Positions 16,712 to 23,528 of a stretch of DNA of 23,528 nucleotides are shown here, piece after piece (position 1 is the stretch's first letter; every line of letters starts with the position of its first letter). The stretch is from Candidatus Krumholzibacteriia bacterium (lineage in GTDB: Bacteria > Krumholzibacteriota > Krumholzibacteriia > G020349025): contig DASRJW010000033.1 of the NCBI GenBank assembly GCA_035649275.1, positions 1-23,528 of the forward strand. The letters run 5' to 3'. Position numbers and translations under genes: made by a program. The notes under the pieces are model-generated. The model saw only the letters and a program-made list of their open reading frames with translations, ran no database searches and had not been told where the DNA came from.

Positions 16712-17215
16712 ATGAACCGGCAGCTGTCATCCACCTGGCTCGCGTTGCGCAGCCTCTTGTGGACATTCTTGCTCCCAGGCTTCTTCGCCGGGTACGTGCC
16801 GTGGCGGTTCTTCGGTCTCAGCCGGCTGCGGTTCGACGGGACCCAACCGGCGCAGGTTCTGGGCCTTTTGTGCCTGGGCCTCGGCGCCGCGCTCCTCGCT
16901 GCCTGTATCCTCGAGTTCGCGCGGAGCGGCAGGGGTACGCTGTCGCCCCTCGACCCGCCGCGTCAACTGGTGGTGCGCGGCTTGTACCGCTACGTGAGGA
17001 ATCCGATGTATCTCAGCGTCACGACCATCGTGCTCGGCGAGGTGGTGTGGAGCCGTTCGTGGGCCCTTGCCACCTATTGGGTGATCTGGTTCGCGGTCGT
17101 CAACCTGTTCGTCATCGGATACGAGGAGCCGAATCTGCGGCAGCGCTTCGGTGCGTCGTACGAGGCGTACACCCAGCACGTCGGGCGCTGGATGCCAAAG
17201 TTCCGCCAGCACTGA
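16712..17215 (+). CDS. isoprenylcysteine carboxyl / phospholipid methyltransferase-like membrane protein
   Basis: A 167-residue polytopic protein with hydrophobic segments at about 9-30, 47-68 and 99-135. It has the ICMT/PEMT-type SAM-binding signature RGLYRYVRNPMYLS (about 89-102) and the C-terminal YEEPNLRQRFGASYEAY (about 137-153) followed by RWMPK. Bacterial members methylate unknown lipid or small-molecule acceptors in the inner membrane; isoprenylcysteine itself is unlikely. The length is normal for this short bacterial group. The ATG at 16712 has no strong ribosome binding site nearby, so expression may depend on the upstream gene. Confidence 0.85.
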   Translation: MNRQLSSTWLALRSLLWTFLLPGFFAGYVPWRFFGLSRLRFDGTQPAQVLGLLCLGLGAALLAACILEFARSGRGTLSPLDPPRQLVVRGLYRYVRNPMYLSVTTIVLGEVVWSRSWALATYWVIWFAVVNLFVIGYEEPNLRQRFGASYEAYTQHVGRWMPKFRQH

Positions 17216-17300
17216 AAGCGGCCGCATCTGCGGGAACGGCGCGGTGTGCCGCGCCAGCGTCCGCTTGCTTGTCCCTGTGGATCGGCCGCATAGTCTGACC

Positions 17301-18107
17301 ATGACCACCGGTCCTCCCGACTCCGAAGCGGACGAGTCCGAGCCGCCCGAGCTCGTGCCCTTGGATGCCGACGAGCCACCGTCTGTCGACCTGTGGTCGG
17401 TGGTCGGCGACATCCAACCCTGGGCCACCGTCCTGCTCGTGCTGGCATGGGGACTCTTGTTCATGGTCCTTGCCATCCGTCACGAGATCGGCGAAAGCTC
17501 GGCGTTGCTCGACTGGGGCGCGAGCGCCACGGGTCTCGGTCCGTTCGACAGCGCCTGGCGGCTGCTGGCCTCGACCTTTGTGCATGCAGGGGGGGCCCAC
17601 GCCCTCTCCAACGCCATCAGCATGCTCATCCTCGGCCCCGCGGTGGAGCGCATCTTCACGCGCTCGGGCTTCTTGGTGCTATTCGTCACCGGCGGTTGCG
17701 GAGCGTCGCTCGCGAGCCTGGCATGGCGCGCCTGGCTTCACGGTTCAGAAACAACGCTGAGCGTCGGGGCCTCGGGCGCCATCTTCGCCCTCGGCGGGGC
17801 GCTGCTCGTGAGCGCCTACCGCCTGCGTCACCGGTTGCCGCCCACCCGCGCGCGGGCGCTCGCCGGTGCGCTGGCGATCCTCGTGAGCCAAGGGCTGGTG
17901 GCCGGCGTCACTCGCAACGGCACCGACAACATCGCCCATGCCGCGGGACTCGCGATCGGCGTCGTGCTCGCAGTCTGGATCCCTATGAGCCCGCGCCTCG
18001 ACGACAACCCACCGGGGCACGTGATGCGCGCACTCGGGACGCTCGCCGCCCTGGCGCTCGCCGTCTCCCTCGCACTGGCAGTCCGCAGTGGGATCACGCG
18101 CGGTTGA
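17301..18107 (+). CDS. rhomboid family intramembrane serine protease
   Basis: A 268-residue membrane protein. A 35-residue acidic, Pro-rich cytoplasmic head precedes about six or seven helices. Catalytic elements are complete: FVHAGGAHALSN (His95, His100 and Asn104, matching the HxxxN oxyanion helix), the nucleophile Ser158 in VGASGAIF, and general-base His213 in DNIAHAAGL. Rhomboids cut membrane-anchored substrates near the membrane surface; the bacterial substrate is usually unknown. I chose ATG 17301, although the frame stays open to 17151, because upstream residues lie over the preceding gene and look random. No good ribosome binding site is seen. The extra C-terminal helix (about 243-262) suggests the 6+1 form. 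It converges with the cupin gene, 10 bases away. Confidence 0.87.
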   Translation: MTTGPPDSEADESEPPELVPLDADEPPSVDLWSVVGDIQPWATVLLVLAWGLLFMVLAIRHEIGESSALLDWGASATGLGPFDSAWRLLASTFVHAGGAHALSNAISMLILGPAVERIFTRSGFLVLFVTGGCGASLASLAWRAWLHGSETTLSVGASGAIFALGGALLVSAYRLRHRLPPTRARALAGALAILVSQGLVAGVTRNGTDNIAHAAGLAIGVVLAVWIPMSPRLDDNPPGHVMRALGTLAALALAVSLALAVRSGITRG

Positions 18108-18117
18108 TGAGCGTTGG

Positions 18118-18504
18118 TCATGCCTCGCGGCCGAGTCCACGGACGCGAGCGGTCTTCGCATAATCGTCCGCGCCTAGAAAGTGCAGGGAGACGTACGGCG
18201 TCTCCCCCACCACCCAACTGTCGTGGGGCACGGGCGGGATGTGGAAGAGGTCGCCGGGTCGGAGCTCGATGACCCGGCCGTCGTCGAAAGCGGCGGTGGC
18301 CACGCCTGACAACACGAGGCCCACGTGAGCCACATTGCATCGTGCCGCACCCACGCCGGGCCCGACATGCTTGGACCACATCCACCCGGGTTCGTAGGTG
18401 GCGCGCCCGATCGAGACGCCGCCTACACGGATGATCTCGAATTTCCCCTTCTCGAAGAGTCGAGTCTCGTCAGGGGTTTCGAACCGACGCAGATCAACGT
18501 CCAT
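18118..18504 (-). CDS. small cupin-domain protein
   Basis: A 128-residue single-domain cupin. Strands include GPGVGAARCNVAHVGLVLSG, FDDGRVIELRPGDLFHIPP and HDSWVVGETPYVSLHF, with the typical Gly-Asp turn (RPGDLFHIP). The usual first-motif metal ligands (GxxxxxHxH) are not all present, with Cys-Asn and His spaced differently, so metal binding is uncertain. Function is unassigned; small cupins may be sugar or acid sensors or enzymes. The start is ATG 18504, with AGGGAG 6 bases before it; ATG 18510 would leave no spacer. It is 23 bases downstream of the DUF4350-like lipoprotein and probably co-transcribed. Confidence 0.8.
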   Translation of the reverse strand: MDVDLRRFETPDETRLFEKGKFEIIRVGGVSIGRATYEPGWMWSKHVGPGVGAARCNVAHVGLVLSGVATAAFDDGRVIELRPGDLFHIPPVPHDSWVVGETPYVSLHFLGADDYAKTARVRGLGREA

Positions 18505-18527
18505 CGCCATCTCCCTCGCACCGATTC

Positions 18528-19466
18528 TCACAACAGCTTCGTCAGCCAGTGCACGATGTTGAGCGCCAACTGCCGGTTGTCGTAGCCGGCGACGTTCATC
18601 CCGACCGGCCGACCGTCGAACCGGCGGAGCTGGGCGGAAAGCATCGCCGCTTCGCCGAGGACGACCACCCGACCGCTTCCAACCTCGAGCGCCAGTGCTT
18701 GGCTCCATCCCGGCACGGCGGCGGGATCACCATAACCGACGTTGACGATCACGTCCTTCCCTCGTCTCTCCACCACGGGCTCCGGCGGGCGAGCTACCGC
18801 GGTGCTCGACAGCCGCAGGAATCCGAGAGCCGGGGGCTCGGCGTAGACCGCTTCGCCGGTAAAAGTCAACACGCGGCCGATCCTTTCGCTCGCATCCCGG
18901 CCCTCGACGATCGGGTGCTCGGCCAGGCCGCCATTCTCCCTGGAGAAGACCAGGTGAGTCTCGTCGAAACTGGGGTCGGCTTGTACGGAGTCTTCCACCA
19001 CGCCCTTGCTCAGCTGGACCCCGAACCGCCCGGCGAGGCTTTCGACCGCATGGCCCAGCGGATAGTGATCGGTGATGAGGAGAAGCGAGCCGCCGCCCGC
19101 GACCCAGTCCCGGATGGCGTCGCACTCCGCGGCATCGAAGGCTGGATCGTCGTTGCGTTCGTTCGTACCCACGGCAGCAGCGACGACGAGGAGCGCATAC
19201 GGCTCGAGCCCTGCGGCCGTGATCTTGCGCGAGCCTCTCTCCACGCGATAGCCGTCGGATTCGACGAGATCGACGAAGGGTCGGTACGATCTCCTCGCCC
19301 GGTGCCAGTTGTGATGCGCCTCATCGAAGAGAGTCCGAGGGCCGTCGGCGGCATAGGCAGGCTTCGAGACGCGTGTGTCGAAGCTCCGATCCGGCTTGTC
19401 GCGGGAAGAACAACCCGCCACAGCCAGCGCGAGTGTGAGAACGAGGCGTCCGTGACCTCGGTGCAT
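18528..19466 (-). CDS. lipoprotein with DUF4350/GATase-like domain
   Basis: A 312-residue lipoprotein: signal sequence MHRGHGRLVLTLALAVAG with lipobox VAGC. The mature part has TLFDEAHHNWHRARRSYRPF, YRVERGSRKI and WVAGGGSLLLITDHYPLGHA, which resembles DUF4350/GldG-like domains with a glutamine-amidotransferase-like fold. The C-terminal region has VVVLGEAAMLSAQL and NRQLALNIVHWL, the usual ending of such domains. It appears to lack an obvious catalytic Cys, so a binding or structural role is likely. ATG 19466 has GGGAG 7 bases upstream. It diverges from the aconitase-like gene and leads the cupin gene. Confidence 0.72.
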   Translation of the reverse strand: MHRGHGRLVLTLALAVAGCSSRDKPDRSFDTRVSKPAYAADGPRTLFDEAHHNWHRARRSYRPFVDLVESDGYRVERGSRKITAAGLEPYALLVVAAAVGTNERNDDPAFDAAECDAIRDWVAGGGSLLLITDHYPLGHAVESLAGRFGVQLSKGVVEDSVQADPSFDETHLVFSRENGGLAEHPIVEGRDASERIGRVLTFTGEAVYAEPPALGFLRLSSTAVARPPEPVVERRGKDVIVNVGYGDPAAVPGWSQALALEVGSGRVVVLGEAAMLSAQLRRFDGRPVGMNVAGYDNRQLALNIVHWLTKLL

Positions 19467-19775
19467 CGGACCGCTCCCTTCGCGAAAGACCAGGCACTCG
19501 ACCGCCCGACTGGACGACGGGGAGCACGACGACGCTCTGCTGCGCACGGGCTCCGCGGGCATCTCGAGCGACCTATCCTCTAGACGCAAGCCCTCCCGGG
19601 CAGGTTCCAGAAGGGTCGGCGCACCCTCGATGCGCACCCAGTCGGATGCGCCCGGATGCGGCCGGAGCCGCCTTGCGGAACGCCGCACGATCTGGCAGCT
19701 TTGCGGCGCCCGTCGGAAGCCGGGACCGCCATCCCGGCACGCGCCTCACCTGAAACGACGCGGATGAGAGAGCCG
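19467..19775. other. divergent intergenic region upstream of the aconitase-like gene
   Basis: 309 bases. It contains the ribosome binding site of the lipoprotein gene at its left edge and a hairpin GCCGGGA / TCCCGGC with a 6-base loop (19719-19738), 37 bases before the aconitase-like start. The hairpin has no T tract. I found no convincing -10/-35 pair in either direction, no tRNA-like cloverleaf and no supported gene. Confidence 0.45.
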
Positions 19776-21806
19776 ATGCACACGATCCTCCCGGCGCGAC
19801 TGAAGCCCGGAGCTACGGTACAGAGCCTCGGCGAAGCGGAAGCTCCGACGACAGCAGGAGCTTCTGCGTCGCTCCTCCGCGGCCGGGCGCTCGTCTTCTG
19901 GGATCCGAAGCGGCCTGGGCACAAGCTCGACGCCATCGACACCGACCAGATCACCCCAGCAGCGGACTGTGTCTCGGAAAGCCTCGAGACTCTGGACGAG
20001 CGCTGGAAAGTGGGCGCCTTCCGCTTTCTCATGCCCGACTTCCGGGCGCGCGTGCATCGCGGCGAGACCTTCCTCGTCGCCGGAGACCGCTTCGCCATCG
20101 GTTCGTCGCGGGAGATGAGCCCGGCGGGGCTCAAGGCGGTCGCCGAGGAAGCGGGCCTGCAGATGGTGATCGTGTGCGGCGACAACATGGGGGACATCTT
20201 CCGGCGCAACGCCCTCAACCTGGGTTTGCAGGTGGTGCAGTGCAAGGAAGCCGTCGAGGCCGCCCAAGACGGCGACGCCTTCGCCTTCGATCCGGTGACG
20301 CGGGCGCTCACCAACGAAACGCAGGGCAAGACCTACGCACCCAAGCCGCTGACGCCGAAAGAAGACGAGATCCGCCGCAGCGGCGGCGTCTTCGCCCTCG
20401 GCCGGCGCGAGCTGCACCGGTCCGTGGAAGCGCCGCCACGTGTCGAATGGCCCGACGAGGCGACGGCGCGGCGCCTCACGACGACGGAGCAGATTCTCTG
20501 GGCGCATCGCGTGGACAAGAAGGAAGCAGTGAAACCCGGCGCGACGCTCCGCCTCTACGCCGATCTCCTGCCGGCGTCCGACGGCACGGCGCCATTCGCC
20601 ATCCACACCTTCAACCAGATCACCGGCGGGCGGATCTTCCCGCGGCAGGCCGCCATCGCCAACGATCACTTCGTTTTCACCGGCAAGGACGCGGACGCCA
20701 AGCAGACCTCCATCGGTCGTGCCTTCGCCACCCAGCAAGGACTGGAGAAGCCCTACTACGCCACCCCGGGCGACGGCATCTTCCACTTCTACTTCCCCGA
20801 ACAAGGTCTCGTGATGCCGGGACAATTCATCCCCGGCGCCGATTCGCACAGCCGCGCCTACGGGGCGTACGGCGCTGTCGGCATCGGCGTCGTCTCGACG
20901 ACCCTCGGGTTCGGCTGGGCCACGGGCTACGTGTACATGACCCTGCCCCGGGCGCGACGCGTCATCTTCAGCGGCCGCTTGCAACCTTGGGTGACGGGCA
21001 AGGACATCGTGCTGCAGCTCCTGCAGCACTGGGGCGAGAAGCAGTCGCAGGGCATGTCGGTGGAATTCGTCGACGCCAACCGGCAGCTGCCCATCGCCTA
21101 CCGCAACACCATCGCCAACATGATGGCGGAAGGCGAGGCGATGAATGGCATCTTCGCCCCCGACGAGATCACGCTCGCTTGGTTCCGCGCCAAGGGCATG
21201 ACGTCGCTGCCGTACCCGCCCCTCCGTCCCGGTGAGGATGCGGTGTACGAGATCGACGAGACCTTGAGCCTATCGGGGATCGTGCCGATGATCGCCAAGC
21301 CGCACAGCCCTGCCAATGCCTACCCGGCCACGGAGATGGCGGCGGAACGCTTGCTCTTCGACAAAGCCTACATCGGTTCGTGCACCAACGGCAGCTACAC
21401 CGACCTCCTGCACGCGGCGCTGGTGATCGACGCCGCGCGAGCCGCCGGGCACGGCCGCGCTCAGCGCGACTTCGTCGTTTTCCCCGGCTCGGCGGGGGTG
21501 AAAGAGGCGATCGAAAAACCGGAGAGTCGTCTCGGCGGCAAGTCCGTCGCCGCAGTGCTCCGCGCCGCCGGCGGGCAAATCCGTGATTCGTGGTGCGGCC
21601 CCTGCTTCGGTCAAGGACCGGACGCGCTGCAACCCGGCCAGCGCGCCATCACCTCGTTCAACCGCAATTGGCAGAACCGTATGGGCTACGGCGGCGAAGG
21701 TTATCTCGCCAGTCCCGCCGTGGTGGCGGCGTCCGCCCTGCTGGGCTACATGGCGCCACCGGAGGCCCTCGGCATCGAGTGGAATCCCGAACTGTTCGAG
21801 GTCTGA
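19776..21806 (+). CDS. aconitase/isopropylmalate dehydratase-family protein, swivel domain first
   Basis: A 676-residue fused dehydratase. Residues about 35-185 form the LeuD-like swivel domain (DTDQITPAAD, AIGSSREMSPAG with GSSRE at 109-113, IFRRNALNLGL). From about 235 on comes the LeuC/AcnA-type catalytic part: TTTEQILWAH, PGADSHSRAYGAYGAVG, and the 4Fe-4S Cys536 (IGSCTNGS), Cys607 and Cys610 (CGPCFGQGP), ending FNRNWQNRMGYGGEGYLASP. Ordinary aconitase and fungal Leu1 have the swivel domain last, so the order is reversed. All three cluster Cys and the GSSR loop are present, so activity is plausible; the usual His after GSSRE is Met. Substrate (citrate, isopropylmalate, methylcitrate or homocitrate) is not predictable. 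ATG 19776 was taken; ATG 19764 is possible. Confidence 0.85.
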   Translation: MHTILPARLKPGATVQSLGEAEAPTTAGASASLLRGRALVFWDPKRPGHKLDAIDTDQITPAADCVSESLETLDERWKVGAFRFLMPDFRARVHRGETFLVAGDRFAIGSSREMSPAGLKAVAEEAGLQMVIVCGDNMGDIFRRNALNLGLQVVQCKEAVEAAQDGDAFAFDPVTRALTNETQGKTYAPKPLTPKEDEIRRSGGVFALGRRELHRSVEAPPRVEWPDEATARRLTTTEQILWAHRVDKKEAVKPGATLRLYADLLPASDGTAPFAIHTFNQITGGRIFPRQAAIANDHFVFTGKDADAKQTSIGRAFATQQGLEKPYYATPGDGIFHFYFPEQGLVMPGQFIPGADSHSRAYGAYGAVGIGVVSTTLGFGWATGYVYMTLPRARRVIFSGRLQPWVTGKDIVLQLLQHWGEKQSQGMSVEFVDANRQLPIAYRNTIANMMAEGEAMNGIFAPDEITLAWFRAKGMTSLPYPPLRPGEDAVYEIDETLSLSGIVPMIAKPHSPANAYPATEMAAERLLFDKAYIGSCTNGSYTDLLHAALVIDAARAAGHGRAQRDFVVFPGSAGVKEAIEKPESRLGGKSVAAVLRAAGGQIRDSWCGPCFGQGPDALQPGQRAITSFNRNWQNRMGYGGEGYLASPAVVAASALLGYMAPPEALGIEWNPELFEV

Positions 21807-21841
21807 GGCCGGCGCCCTAGGGTGCTTCGAGTCGACGGGCG

Positions 21842-23217
<1,376 letters not shown>

Positions 23218-23221
<4 letters not shown>

Positions 23222-23514
23222 TTCTTGTCCGGCCGCTTCTTGAACATCTTGAGCATGCGATCGGTGATCAGGAAGCCGCTGACGATGTTCGTCATCGAAG
23301 CCGCCACCGCCACCGTGCCGAGGAGGGTGGACAGCGGCGTTTGCTGCTCGCCCGCGATCAGGATGGAGCCGACGACGGCGATCGCCGAGATCGCGTTCGT
23401 CAAGGACATGAGCGGTGTGTGCAGGAGTCTGGAGACGCTGCGAATGACTTCGAAGCCGATGAACGTGGCCAGCATGAAGACGAAGAGCGCCGACCAGATG
23501 TCGAGATGGGTCAT
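23218..23514 (-). CDS. pntAB: NAD(P) transhydrogenase subunit alpha, membrane part (split form)
   Basis: A 98-residue protein matching the membrane half of subunit alpha in organisms where PntA is split. Three helices lie at about 8-25, 36-56 and 62-83. It starts MTHLDIWSALFVFMLATFIG; conserved features are HTPLMSLTNAIS in the loop before helix 2 and NIVSGFLITDRML. The C-terminus MFKKRPDKK is basic. GAGGTT lies upstream of ATG 23514, only 14 bases from the window edge, so the NAD-binding subunit gene (pntAA) is expected just beyond it. Confidence 0.94.
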
Positions 23515-23528
23515 GCGCGGAACCTCGG

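Noticed and set aside
21811-21826. Possible bidirectional terminator between the aconitase-like gene and pntB.
   Set aside because: The palindrome GCGCCC/GGGTGC has a 2-base loop, one mismatch and no T tract.

Overview
The window is about 23.5 kb of gene-dense, GC-rich chromosomal DNA from a bacterium with an outer membrane. It encodes Omp85-like barrel sequence, lipobox lipoproteins, signal peptides, an A-type cytochrome c oxidase, a futalosine-pathway menaquinone gene and a Ser/Thr kinase with a TolB-like propeller. That mix suggests an uncultured environmental lineage such as Acidobacteriota, Gemmatimonadota or Eisenbacteria-like FCB bacteria. This is inference from gene content only. I saw no rRNA, tRNA, CRISPR array, insertion sequence or phage gene.

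Layout. (1) 1-4602: the 5' end of a secreted-protein gene and a GT4 glycosyltransferase on the minus strand, diverging from two plus-strand envelope genes. These are a lipoprotein resembling alginate-lyase-family enzymes and a three-repeat SdrD_B/Cna_B-like lipoprotein with a good promoter and a strong intrinsic terminator. (2) 4533-8427, minus: an oxidase operon coxB-coxA-coxC-coxC2 plus a small Cys-Pro-x-Cys membrane protein. The + strand terminator of region 1 lies inside the 3' end of that last gene. (3) 8459-11341, minus: a transmembrane Ser/Thr kinase with a periplasmic beta-propeller, ending 31 bases before coxB. (4) 11471-14905, minus: mqnC, a LolA-like secreted protein and an Omp85-like barrel with no visible POTRA, packed with 1-5 base gaps. 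(5) 15153-18107, plus: an orphan secreted protein of different base composition, then a homocysteine S-methyltransferase-family enzyme, an isoprenylcysteine/phospholipid methyltransferase-like membrane protein and a rhomboid protease. (6) 18118-19466, minus: a DUF4350-like lipoprotein and a cupin. (7) 19776-21806, plus: an aconitase/isopropylmalate-dehydratase fusion with the swivel domain at the N-terminus. (8) 21842-23514, minus: pntB and the membrane part of split pntA, running off the right edge.

Several genes bear on respiration and redox balance: menaquinone synthesis, the terminal oxidase and the proton-translocating transhydrogenase. The rest are mostly envelope functions. The most unusual observation is that coxA keeps all metal ligands, the cross-linking Tyr and the D-channel entry, but the aligned K-channel positions (Ser291, Thr351 and Lys354 of Paracoccus) are Ala, Phe and Gln. 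Next are the tandem subunit III genes (the second lacks the conserved Ser-Glu), the swivel-first aconitase, and the tightly coupled LolA-like/barrel pair behind mqnC.
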